A stretch of DNA of 6,247 nt from JAGVGK01 sp038064935. GTDB taxonomy: Bacteria; Patescibacteriota; Minisyncoccia; Phycocordibacterales; JACOZG01. The DNA lies in contig JBBTRZ010000003.1 in the NCBI GenBank assembly GCA_038064935.1, forward strand, positions 1 to 6,247. Reading direction: 5' to 3'. The notes under the pieces are model-generated. The model was not told the DNA's origin and searched no databases. It saw only the letters and a list, made by a program, of their open reading frames with translations. Position numbers and translations under genes: made by a program. Below, in pieces: positions 1 through 6,164 of this stretch (its first letter is position 1; each line of letters opens with the position of its first letter).

Positions 1-8
1 TATTGTAC

Positions 9-40
9 CGAAAAACCCCACAGAAATGTGGGGTTTTTCG
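9..40. terminator. Strong bidirectional intrinsic terminator downstream of comEC
   Basis: A perfect 13-bp inverted repeat (arm CGAAAAACCCCAC, 9-21, and its complement, 28-40) encloses a 6-base loop, AGAAAT. The GC core (CCCCAC/GTGGGG) is flanked by A5 on one side and T5 on the other, so a hairpin followed by U residues forms on either strand. It lies about 95 bases beyond the comEC stop and would end comEC transcription on the minus strand. It could equally end a plus-strand gene arriving from the left of the window. The hairpin is seen directly; terminator activity is inferred. Confidence 0.85.
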
Positions 41-133
41 TGCAACAAAGCCCTAATTTACTACCCGCAGATTAGCATAAAGATATCGGTCTTGTCAATC
101 CTGATCAACCAAAGGTGGGTTTTTCGTTGGCAA

Positions 134-1609
134 TCATAATTTTGGTTGCGACCGGCGCCAAATTAAAAAGTAACCCGCGTAAACTAAAACGACGAGAATG
201 AAGGGAAAGGAATTGAGGGCGATGGAGGCACCAGGTAAGACCGCGCCCGTCTTAGCCACTAACAGAATGTAGGCCGCGACCACTTGACCAAGTGGCGCAA
301 GGAGAAAGCCGAGTGGCGGCAGAAGCAAGCCGGCAAGACCGATCACCGCAGCGAGAAGCATTGCGAAGGGGACAATCGGCACCACGAGCACATTGGTCAA
401 AAGCGCGTAGAGCGGCACGGGTCCGATCGCCCAAAGAAGCCACGGTAACACGGCGAGTTGCGCAGCCACTGTCGCCACCACCGTACTCCGAAAACCGAAC
501 GGTTGTGGAATGAAGCGACACCAACGCTCCACCAGTGGCGAGCCGTAAATCAAACCAGCCGTCGCGAGACAAGAGAGTTGGAAACCGATATCGTGAACCA
601 AAATTAAGGGATTGATAATGATCATCACTACCATCGCCGTCACGAGCGCGCGACCGGCCTCATAACTTCGGCCAGTTAGTTTCGCCAGAATCACAATGAT
701 GGCCATGACCGCGGCGCGAATCACGGATGCCCCGCCACCCACCATGATTGAGAAAAGAACGATTGCTGTCGCGGCAATAAAAAGCGCCCACTTACGACGC
801 AGACGCAACGCGGTAAAAACCGAGATGATTCCCGCGCCAACGATCGAGAGATTGTAACCGGAGAGGACGACGAGATGAATGAGACCGGCGCGCCGCAGGC
901 GCTCTTGCCACACCTCTCCGAGGGAACGCTTACCGCCGACGACGAGACTCCCCAAGAGCGACGAGTGGGGTTCGGGTAAAACGCGATCAAGTCCGCCGAG
1001 AAAGGCGGCCTTGAAGGCGAAGAGGTGACTCACTAATCTCGACCCGCCAAAATCGGGTAACCGCTCCATCTCCGGTAGATACATGATCGCGGCAATGCCA
1101 CGCGCGCGAAGGTAGGCCGGGTAATCGAACGAGCGACCCAGATCCGTCTCGAAAACTTGTGGCGCTTCGACCCGACCCGTCACTCGCAGGCGGTCACCGT
1201 AATTGAACTGCGGATATGTCGGCGCGATGAGAAGTAACTGACCTGAACTATTGTCGGGACGGAAGGTGAGGCGAGTATTATGATCGCGCTCGTCGGGTTC
1301 ATCCGCGACTATTCCCATGATCGAGATTATTTCCCCCGGCTTCACCTCAAACGAAAAGCTCATCACCCGCTCTGCCGCCGCTTCAGTGGAAAAAATTCCG
1401 AGAGTGAACGCGAGAAAGAAAGCCGTCAAACCTAAAGCCGGCGTCCGCTTGTTCCGCGAGACGATTGACCAAAGAATAAATACACCGGCGAAGAGGAGAG
1501 ATAGCAACCCGATTGATCCTAAAGCGTCACCTGCGAGAGAGGCGAGGGTTACCCCGGCAAAGAACCCGAGGACAAGTGGTGGGAGAAGTGGGGCGAGAAA
1601 GTTATACAC
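134..1609 (-). CDS. comEC: ComEC/Rec2-type DNA uptake channel, short form without the metallo-beta-lactamase domain
   Basis: A 491-residue polytopic inner-membrane protein of the ComEC/Rec2 family, which carries single-stranded DNA across the cytoplasmic membrane in natural transformation. Residues 1-75 are hydrophobic membrane segments. A soluble DUF4131-like part (about 85-185) includes FDYPAYLRARGI (161-172), a family signature. The Competence domain (about 205-485) shows GLIHLVVLSGYNLSIV (242-257), ASVIRAAVMA (294-303), DIGFQLSCLATAGL (340-353), QLAVLPW (384-390) and LTNVLVVPIVPFAM (404-417). Full-length ComEC has about 700-800 residues and ends in a beta-lactamase-like domain, absent here: the protein stops after WRRSQPKL. 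The start is GTG. It is the first start codon after an in-frame TAA about 20 bases upstream, and it has no Shine-Dalgarno sequence. A weak -10-like TATTAT on the minus strand (1637-1642) overlaps the pdaD -10, but no good -35 accompanies it. The gene is divergent from pdaD. No other competence gene lies in the window. Confidence 0.93.
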   Translation of the reverse strand: MYNFLAPLLPPLVLGFFAGVTLASLAGDALGSIGLLSLLFAGVFILWSIVSRNKRTPALGLTAFFLAFTLGIFSTEAAAERVMSFSFEVKPGEIISIMGIVADEPDERDHNTRLTFRPDNSSGQLLLIAPTYPQFNYGDRLRVTGRVEAPQVFETDLGRSFDYPAYLRARGIAAIMYLPEMERLPDFGGSRLVSHLFAFKAAFLGGLDRVLPEPHSSLLGSLVVGGKRSLGEVWQERLRRAGLIHLVVLSGYNLSIVGAGIISVFTALRLRRKWALFIAATAIVLFSIMVGGGASVIRAAVMAIIVILAKLTGRSYEAGRALVTAMVVMIIINPLILVHDIGFQLSCLATAGLIYGSPLVERWCRFIPQPFGFRSTVVATVAAQLAVLPWLLWAIGPVPLYALLTNVLVVPIVPFAMLLAAVIGLAGLLLPPLGFLLAPLGQVVAAYILLVAKTGAVLPGASIALNSFPFILVVLVYAGYFLIWRRSQPKL

Positions 1610-1613
1610 AGTA

Positions 1614-1641
1614 TTGCGTTTGAGATGATCTTACTTATAAT
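1614..1641 (+). promoter_or_regulatory. Promoter of pdaD, predicting an almost leaderless mRNA
   Basis: A perfect TATAAT (1636-1641) is preceded at 16 bases by a weak -35-like TTGCGT (1614-1619, three of six consensus bases). The pdaD ATG begins at 1650, only 8 bases after the -10. Transcription normally starts about 6-8 bases after the -10, so the mRNA should begin at or within a base or two of the start codon. There is correspondingly no Shine-Dalgarno sequence. The -10 and spacing are seen; the transcription start is inferred. Confidence 0.6.
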
Positions 1642-1649
1642 AAATTTAC

Positions 1650-2201
1650 ATGCAATTAGTGGCTTCAAAAATGTTTCTAACCAAAGGGGTCGGCGTCCAT
1701 AAAGACAAGCTGGCCTCGTTTGAACTCGCCTTGCGCAACGCCGGGGTAGAGCATTGTAATTTAGTTCTCATCTCGAGCATTTTCCCCCCGGGCTGCAAAA
1801 AAATTAGCAAAGAAGAGGGAGTGAAGTTATTGAAACCGGGACAGATCGTCTTTTCGGCTTATGATCGCAACGCCACCAATGAATCGAATCGTCTGATTGC
1901 CGCGTCAGTGGGTGTCGCCATCCCGGCTGATCCCACCCAACACGGTTATCTTTCTGAACACAATTCTTTCGGCGAAAGCGACCAAAAAGCCGGTGAATAC
2001 GCCGAGGATCTCGCCGCGTCAATGCTCGCCACCACTTTGGGGATTGAGTTTGATCCCAATCAGGCCTGGGATGAACGCGAACAACTTTATAAAATAAGCG
2101 GTAAAATCGTCCGTGCCACGAATGTCACTCAATCCGCGATCGGCAACAAAGACGGCCTCTGGACGACCGTCTTCGCCGCCGCCGTGTTCTGCGATTATTA
2201 A
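1650..2201 (+). CDS. pdaD: Pyruvoyl-dependent arginine decarboxylase (proenzyme)
   Basis: A 183-residue protein of the PvlArgDC family, which converts arginine to agmatine and CO2. This is the first step of polyamine synthesis by the agmatine route and can also consume protons. The family is made as a proenzyme that cleaves itself between two serines, and the second becomes the pyruvoyl cofactor. The site is clear: ISSIFPPG, with Ser42-Ser43. Asn37, five residues before Ser42, and Glu103 in YLSEHNSFG match the active-site Asn and Glu known from the Methanocaldococcus jannaschii enzyme. Other family blocks are KGVGVHKDKLASFELAL (12-28), AASVGVAIP (84-92) and DGLWTTVFAAAVF (168-180). The length is normal. 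Met1 is preferred over Met8 because the promoter places the mRNA start beside it. No agmatinase, agmatine deiminase or spermidine synthase gene is present in the window. The gene converges on the DUF192 gene with only 9 bases between stops. Confidence 0.93.
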   Translation: MQLVASKMFLTKGVGVHKDKLASFELALRNAGVEHCNLVLISSIFPPGCKKISKEEGVKLLKPGQIVFSAYDRNATNESNRLIAASVGVAIPADPTQHGYLSEHNSFGESDQKAGEYAEDLAASMLATTLGIEFDPNQAWDEREQLYKISGKIVRATNVTQSAIGNKDGLWTTVFAAAVFCDY

Positions 2202-2210
2202 ATTGTTATT

Positions 2211-2630
2211 TTAATCAAGTTTGAGTTGGCGCGCGGCGACCCAGCCGGCGTTGACTTCGAGGACATATTTGATCGGCCGCGGTGGGCCAGCCTCGACGAG
2301 TCTAGGCGGGTAAAAAATTGCGGGGTAAGTGTCGGGGGCGATGTTTTCGTGAAGGCCGACAATCTGCCGATTCTCATCAAGCCAAATGATGTCAATCGGA
2401 AAATGCATATCTTTCATCCAAAAGCCGGGCATCTCTGGCTCGTCAAAAATAAAGAGCATCCCCTCGTTCTCGCCGAGCGCCGCGCGACCAGAAAGACCGC
2501 GGGCGCGCTCGCTCTCCGTGTCGGCAATTTCTAATTCGAGATTATAAAAATCAGGCGCCGGTGACTCGACTTTTTGCCACCACCAACCGAAACCCGCTAC
2601 CGCCACTAAAATCATTAAAAATAATTTCAT
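2211..2630 (-). CDS. DUF192 family protein, membrane-anchored or secreted
   Basis: A 139-residue protein of the DUF192 (COG1430) family, whose biochemical role is not established. One hydrophobic segment (about residues 2-18, MKLFLMILVAVAGFGWWW) acts as a signal or anchor. It has no lipobox cysteine. The conserved domain follows: ERARGLSGR (41-49), EGMLFIFDEP (56-65), GFWMKDMHFPIDIIWLD (69-85) and YVLEVNAGW (122-130). These match the family pattern RGL-x-R, GMLF-x-F, FWMK and P-x-DI. The domain presumably acts outside the cytoplasmic membrane. An upstream ATG at 2666 would add 12 residues and overlap rsmA by 28 bases. I chose the ATG at 2630 because it starts directly at the signal sequence and leaves 8 bases after the rsmA stop. 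There is no Shine-Dalgarno sequence. It is probably the last gene of the uvrD-rsmA operon. Confidence 0.88.
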   Translation of the reverse strand: MKLFLMILVAVAGFGWWWQKVESPAPDFYNLELEIADTESERARGLSGRAALGENEGMLFIFDEPEMPGFWMKDMHFPIDIIWLDENRQIVGLHENIAPDTYPAIFYPPRLVEAGPPRPIKYVLEVNAGWVAARQLKLD

Positions 2631-2638
2631 CGCTATTA

Positions 2639-3406
2639 TTACCGTGGCCTGGCCAGACATGTCCAATGTTTAAGCGTCAAGTTTTCGGCGCGAGCGTGGG
2701 GATCAATCTGGCAATGGACGAGAACTTCGGCCGGCAATTTAAGATTATTTTTAAAAATCTTCCGCTTTGAGCTGAAGCCCTGTCGGAGCAAACGGAAAAA
2801 TTTTTGCTCACCAAGGCCGATAAAATTATTTTTGCTGATATTCTCAATCGCCATAATCGCCGAGTCCACTTTCGGCTGCGGCGAGAAAGCGCCGGCCGGC
2901 ACAGTTCTCACATAGCGCGGTTTCCCGTACGCCTTGACGCTTATAGACAAGATGCTTTCCTTACCATCCACCGCGACTATCCTTCTGGCCACTTCTTTTT
3001 GCAACATCAACACGGCCAAGAGCGGCTGATGTTCGCTACTTAGAAACTTTCTCAAAAGTTGACCGGTGATATAGTACGGAATATTAGCTATTAGCTTATA
3101 ATCAGCTTTCAGCTTATAGCTTTTAGCTTCTAGGAAATCAAGGATGTCGGCGTGAATTAGTTCCAACTTTTTTTCACTGATTTCGTTTTGAAATCTAGCG
3201 GTGAGTGGGGCAATCAAGCGGTCATCTTTCTCCACCGCAATCACCCGCGCGCCGGTCTCGAGTAGAGCGGCCGTAAGAAAACCACTACCCGGTCCAACCT
3301 CGAGAACGATATCTTGAGCGGTTAATTGACCAGCCTCAATAATCGCGCGGCGCGCGGCGGTGTCGGTGAGGAAATGTTGGCCGAGCGACTTTTTAGCTCT
3401 GGGCAT
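2639..3406 (-). CDS. rsmA: 16S rRNA (adenine-N6,N6)-dimethyltransferase RsmA/KsgA
   Basis: A 255-residue S-adenosylmethionine-dependent enzyme that dimethylates the two adjacent adenines in helix 45 near the 3' end of 16S rRNA (A1518 and A1519 in E. coli numbering) during 30S maturation. Seen in order: KKSLGQHFLTD (5-15), the family N-terminal signature; motif I VLEVGPGSGF (34-43); acidic Glu59 in AVEKDD; Asp87 in HADIL; catalytic motif NIPYYIT (108-114); LQKEVARRI (135-143); AFSPQPKVDSA (173-183); and the C-terminal helical part with GFSSKRKIFKNN (210-221). Length is near the usual 260-270. The reading frame stays open well upstream, but that extension is only the uvrD antisense-frame shadow: homology begins at MPRAKKSLGQ. 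ATG codons at 3412 and 3406 are both possible; the latter is used here. It overlaps uvrD by 14 bases, suggesting coupled translation. Residues 93-107 are encoded by a heptanucleotide repeat run. Confidence 0.95.
   Translation of the reverse strand: MPRAKKSLGQHFLTDTAARRAIIEAGQLTAQDIVLEVGPGSGFLTAALLETGARVIAVEKDDRLIAPLTARFQNEISEKKLELIHADILDFLEAKSYKLKADYKLIANIPYYITGQLLRKFLSSEHQPLLAVLMLQKEVARRIVAVDGKESILSISVKAYGKPRYVRTVPAGAFSPQPKVDSAIMAIENISKNNFIGLGEQKFFRLLRQGFSSKRKIFKNNLKLPAEVLVHCQIDPHARAENLTLKHWTCLARPR
3086..3131. repeat. Heptanucleotide AGCT repeat run inside rsmA
   Basis: AGCT occurs at 3086, 3093, 3104, 3111, 3118 and 3125, that is at spacings of 7, 11, 7, 7 and 7 bases. The units on the plus strand are AGCTATT, AGCTTATAATC, AGCTTTC, AGCTTAT, AGCTTTT and AGCTTCT. 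On the coding strand the run is read as EAKSYKLKADYKLIA (rsmA residues 93-107), directly before the catalytic NIPYYIT. Three heptamers equal seven codons, so growth or loss in threes keeps frame. The pattern is seen; its origin by repeat expansion is inferred. Confidence 0.75.
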
Positions 3407-5327
3407 TGGCATCAATGGTCGGCAGTGGCAATTCTTCGCCGAGTGGTTCAAGCAAAGTGTCGTCGAGGTCGAGTAAGAAGTCCGATGGGATATTGCCGCG
3501 GGTTCGGCCAAAAATCGTGCGCGTCTCGGCGTAAGCGAGAAAGAGTTTCCGCCGCGCGCGGGTGAGCGCGACATAGAAGAGCCGCCGCTCCTCTTCAGTG
3601 TCAATTTCTTCATCGTCGCCCAAACGAGCATGGGGGAAAAGATTTTGCTCCAGACCGGTGACAAAAACTTGATCGAACTCGAGTCCCTTGGCCGCGTGTA
3701 CCGTCATGAGCGAGACCGCTTTCACCGGAATGGACAAGGTGTCTTGATCCGAGACGAGGGCCGCGGCGGTGAGAAGAAGATTGATTCCCATTTCGCCCGG
3801 CGTCTCATCATAAGCGAGGGACAAGGTGACCAGCTCGCGCAGATTCTCGAGCCGTTCCAGATCGTCATTCCCCCCGGCTTTCAACGCCTGATAAAGTCCC
3901 GAACGCTCGAGCACATAACGGACCGTGTCAGACGGCTTCGCAGTGAGCGCTTGCTCACGAATGTCAGTGAGAAGCTGTTCGAAAGCCCGGACCTTTTCTT
4001 GAGTTTTAGTCGGAAGACTCCCCGCGTCGCCCGAGAGCATTTTGGCCACTGTCACCTTCCCCAAACCGCGCGCCGGGACATTGATAATCCGCCGGCGACT
4101 CACGAAATCATTCGGATTGAGCGCCGCTTTTAAATAAGCGAGTAAATCTTTCACCTCCTGTCGCTCGAAGAAACGCACTCCCAAGACGCGATAGGGCACA
4201 GCCGCCGCGAGCATCGCCTCTTCGAGAGCCCGTGATTGGAAATTCGCCCGATAGAGGACGGCGATCTCGTCGGGCGCCTGACCCGCCGCCATCAGTCTCT
4301 TCGCAGTGCCGGCGACAAGCGCCGCTTCCTCGCGCTCGTCAAGCGCCGTGATGAGAGTCAGCTTCTCACCGCGGCCATTCTTGGTATAGAGCGTTTTCTC
4401 GAGGCGATTGACATTCTTCTCAATAATCCGATTGGCCGCGGCGAGAATCATTTGGGTCGAGCGATAATTCTCTTCGAGAGTCACCACGGTGGCGCGTGGA
4501 AAGTCGCGCTCGAAGCGGAGCAAGTTTTTGAAATCGGCGCCGCGCCAACTGTAGATAGATTGATCGAGATCGCCGACAACGCAAATGTTTTCGCGTTGCC
4601 CGGCGAGACGCCGGGCGAGTTCGTATTGGGCGACATTGGTGTCTTGGTATTCATCAATGTGGAGATATTGCCACCGCGCCTGACAGAGTGACAAGAGATC
4701 GGGATGCTCACGCAGTAAGAAAACTGCTTTCATAATCAAATCATCGAAGTCTAGGTAATCCGCGGCGCGGAGCGCCGCTTCATAACGCCGCCAAATCTCG
4801 GCCACCACGGCGCCGAAAGGATTTTGTTCTAGATGTTCGACATAGTGAGCGACATCAATCAATCGTCCCTTCTCGCGTGAGATTGCATTGAGGATGCGTC
4901 GGGGCTCGAGGGACTTTGGATCGTAACCCGCCGCCGTCATGGCCGTCTTCACCAAAGTAATTGAATCATCGCGATCGGCAATCGAGAAGTGGCGTGGCAG
5001 GCCGAGCGCGCGACCATGCTCTCGGAGAAGGTAAACGCCAAAGGCGTGGAAGGTCGCGATGAAAGGTCTCCCTTTTTCATCGCGGAGACCGGGCTCATGG
5101 CCGATGAGAGTGAGGACGCGGTCGAGCATCTCGCGCGCGGCCTTGTTGGTGAAAGTGATAGCGAGAATCGCGTCGGGACTCACCCCCCCTTTAATCAAGT
5201 GAAGGATGCGATGGGCGATGGTTTTCGTTTTACCCGCGCCGGCGCCGGCGACGACGAGAAGCGGTCCCTCCTGATGGGTCACGGCGCGCCGCTGTGGTTC
5301 ATTGAGGTCAGAGAGATAATCAGGCAT
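3393..5327 (-). CDS. uvrD: UvrD/PcrA-type superfamily 1A DNA helicase
   Basis: A 644-residue ATP-dependent 3'-5' DNA helicase of the UvrD/PcrA/Rep group, acting in nucleotide excision and mismatch repair and in clearing proteins or stalled forks from DNA. All helicase motifs are present: Q motif LNEPQRRAV (8-16), Walker A AGAGAGKT (27-34), Ia ITFTNKAAREM (57-67), Walker B HIDEYQDT (223-230), III VVGDLDQSIYSWRG (250-263), IV LEENYRST (284-291), V VHAAKGLEFDQVF (543-555) and VI YVALTRARRKLFL (585-597). The 2B domain has the DNA-contact loop RGLGKVT (420-426). PcrA and UvrD have about 720-740 residues; the missing part corresponds to the C-terminal tail after motif VI, including the small Tudor-like module that binds RNA polymerase in those proteins, so the length is closer to Rep. 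The start is an ATG with no Shine-Dalgarno sequence, 21 bases after the transposase stop and 9 bases from a large palindrome. It overlaps rsmA by 14 bases. Confidence 0.95.
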   Translation of the reverse strand: MPDYLSDLNEPQRRAVTHQEGPLLVVAGAGAGKTKTIAHRILHLIKGGVSPDAILAITFTNKAAREMLDRVLTLIGHEPGLRDEKGRPFIATFHAFGVYLLREHGRALGLPRHFSIADRDDSITLVKTAMTAAGYDPKSLEPRRILNAISREKGRLIDVAHYVEHLEQNPFGAVVAEIWRRYEAALRAADYLDFDDLIMKAVFLLREHPDLLSLCQARWQYLHIDEYQDTNVAQYELARRLAGQRENICVVGDLDQSIYSWRGADFKNLLRFERDFPRATVVTLEENYRSTQMILAAANRIIEKNVNRLEKTLYTKNGRGEKLTLITALDEREEAALVAGTAKRLMAAGQAPDEIAVLYRANFQSRALEEAMLAAAVPYRVLGVRFFERQEVKDLLAYLKAALNPNDFVSRRRIINVPARGLGKVTVAKMLSGDAGSLPTKTQEKVRAFEQLLTDIREQALTAKPSDTVRYVLERSGLYQALKAGGNDDLERLENLRELVTLSLAYDETPGEMGINLLLTAAALVSDQDTLSIPVKAVSLMTVHAAKGLEFDQVFVTGLEQNLFPHARLGDDEEIDTEEERRLFYVALTRARRKLFLAYAETRTIFGRTRGNIPSDFLLDLDDTLLEPLGEELPLPTIDANAQS

Positions 5328-5336
5328 CGGGTTTAG

Positions 5337-5377
5337 TTACCACCCCTGTCAAGGCGTCGCCTTGACAGGGGTGGTAA
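5337..5377. repeat. REP-like palindrome, copy 1 (longest form)
   Basis: A perfect inverted repeat with two 20-base arms (left arm TTACCACCCCTGTCAAGGCG, 5337-5356) around one central T at 5357. Its inner 21 bases (5347-5367) are identical to copy 2. It overlaps the last nine codons and the stop of the transposase gene and ends 9 bases before the uvrD ATG. In RNA it would form a very stable hairpin between the two genes. Neither side has a U run, so it is not a standard intrinsic terminator; attenuation or mRNA protection is possible. Confidence 0.9.
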
Positions 5378-6047
5378 GTTCTTCGTCATTCCCAAAATTA
5401 ATCCAGTCTGTTGTTAAGGCGCCAAAATCTGTGTTCGTTGGAAAATAATTATCAAAAGTAATCGGCCCAATAATCACATTCTCCGGACGCACTTCCCGCA
5501 GATAAAATCCATAACTCGAAAAACGATAATCATTTAAAAAATCTTTGGCGGTCGCTGGGTTTGCAATTCGCTTGCCACTCCAACTGGCTTCATCGGTAAT
5601 TTTCACTGGGTTGAGATGAATGTAAGCGAAAAGATATTTTAAATAATAATCATCATTGACATGTTGGGCCTTAAACGGGCGCTCGAATAGACCGCCAGTC
5701 CTCGTATATTTCTTATTAAAATACATCGAATAAGCGGTCGCTAATTTTTGCATAAAACGACTAATTCCACCCCGTGCCTTCTCATAAATCAGTAAATGGA
5801 AATGATTAGGCATCAAACAATAAGCCACAATTTCCACTAGACTACCCGCTCTCTCCAACTCGAAAATAGTTTTCCATTGCTTGGTATCACGATCACTCAA
5901 ATGGATTGAGGTCTTGCTATTACAAACATACAACAACATCAAAAAACGCAGATAGTCTCCACGGTCGAGAAAAATCTTCCGCTTCTCGATACCGCGTTGA
6001 TATATATGATAGAGTTCGTGGCTAGAAAATTCGAATCGCCGTTGCAT
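5349..6047 (-). CDS. REP-associated tyrosine transposase (RAYT), Y1/HUH superfamily
   Basis: A 232-residue single-strand DNA transposase/nuclease of the Y1_Tnp family (COG1943, related to IS200/IS605 TnpA). The opening YHIYQRGIEKRKIFLDRGDY (13-32) matches the family start. The metal-binding HUH motif is His82-Phe83-His84 in CLMPNHFHLLIYE. The helix with the nucleophile is FMQKLATAYSMYFNKKY (98-114); Tyr106 is the likely catalytic residue, with Tyr109 the alternative. GLFERPFKAQHV (119-130) and YLFAYIHLNPVKI (138-150) are typical RAYT blocks. The frame is open back to 6116, but those 23 codons cross a palindrome and lack homology, so the ATG at 6047 is used. It has its own promoter and no leader. 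The last residues LTTPVKATP and the stop come from palindrome copy 1. The gene is poorer in GC than uvrD (sampled 60-base stretches of 30% and 42% against 62%). No tnpB or other IS gene is present, which fits a domesticated RAYT. Confidence 0.9.
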   Translation of the reverse strand: MQRRFEFSSHELYHIYQRGIEKRKIFLDRGDYLRFLMLLYVCNSKTSIHLSDRDTKQWKTIFELERAGSLVEIVAYCLMPNHFHLLIYEKARGGISRFMQKLATAYSMYFNKKYTRTGGLFERPFKAQHVNDDYYLKYLFAYIHLNPVKITDEASWSGKRIANPATAKDFLNDYRFSSYGFYLREVRPENVIIGPITFDNYFPTNTDFGALTTDWINFGNDEELTTPVKATP

Positions 6048-6053
6048 CCGATC

Positions 6054-6081
6054 ATTGTATGTCAAGGCGTCGCCTTGACAA
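6054..6081 (-). promoter_or_regulatory. Promoter of the transposase, with -35 box inside REP copy 2
   Basis: On the minus strand TTGTCA (plus positions 6076-6081, five of six -35 consensus bases) is followed after 16 bases by TACAAT (6054-6059, five of six -10 bases). The transposase ATG (6047) begins 6 bases after the -10, predicting a leaderless mRNA. The -35 uses the outer end of the palindrome arm, and the palindrome fills the spacer. A protein that binds the palindrome would therefore block RNA polymerase. Boxes are seen; activity and regulation are inferred. Confidence 0.6.
6060..6080. repeat. REP-like palindrome, copy 2
   Basis: A perfect 21-base palindrome: arms TGTCAAGGCG (6060-6069) and CGCCTTGACA (6071-6080) around a central T. 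It is identical to the core of copy 1. To its right AGAGAGGTGGGGATAAA (about 6084-6100) loosely resembles the outer right arm of copy 1 (AGGGGTGGTAA), while the left flank shows no matching sequence. This copy may be a longer palindrome with one outer arm lost. It lies 13 bases upstream of the transposase ATG. Confidence 0.88.
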
Positions 6082-6114
6082 GAGAGAGGTGGGGATAAAT
6101 GTGGACAAACACGC

Positions 6115-6138
6115 AAAAAAACCGAGTGCGGGACTCGG
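6115..6138 (-). terminator. Intrinsic terminator, minus strand
   Basis: The stem CCGAGT/ACTCGG (6122-6127 and 6133-6138) has a 5-base loop. On the minus strand it is followed at once by seven T (6115-6121). This is the classic hairpin plus U-tract. It lies 28 bases after the stop of the truncated gene at the right edge and ends that transcript before the transposase, which therefore needs its own promoter. Confidence 0.85.
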
Positions 6139-6164
6139 AAGTTTGTTTGAGTTTGAGATGTCTA

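Noticed and set aside
41..133. Small RNA or tRNA gene in the left intergenic region
   Set aside because: No cloverleaf, T-loop or promoter pattern is visible. Apart from the terminator-like remnant at 115-126, I see nothing in it.
2197..2215. AT-only inverted repeat (ATTAAA/TTTAAT) between the convergent stops of pdaD and the DUF192 gene
   Set aside because: A 6-bp stem of A-T pairs is too weak to call a terminator. I see no convincing terminator between these two genes.
3407..3664. N-terminal extension of rsmA by 86 codons
   Set aside because: The extension overlaps the uvrD 3' end in another frame and contains no methyltransferase homology. The family starts at MPRAKKSLGQHFL.
3630..4133. 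Plus-strand open frame of 167 codons opposite uvrD
   Set aside because: It lies wholly inside the uvrD gene, which has every helicase motif in order. Its translation is rich in Arg and Glu as expected of an antisense shadow, and shows no family pattern.
4236..4691. Plus-strand open frame of 151 codons opposite uvrD
   Set aside because: It is antisense to the conserved helicase core, with no recognisable motif and no promoter evidence.
5349..6047. Complete IS200/IS605 insertion sequence
   Set aside because: There is no TnpB and there are no asymmetric left and right ends with matching guide sequences. The protein signatures and flanking palindromes fit the REP-associated type better.
6048..6116. 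N-terminal extension of the transposase by 23 codons
   Set aside because: The added residues come from the palindrome and terminator region, have no family similarity, and lie upstream of the likely promoter.
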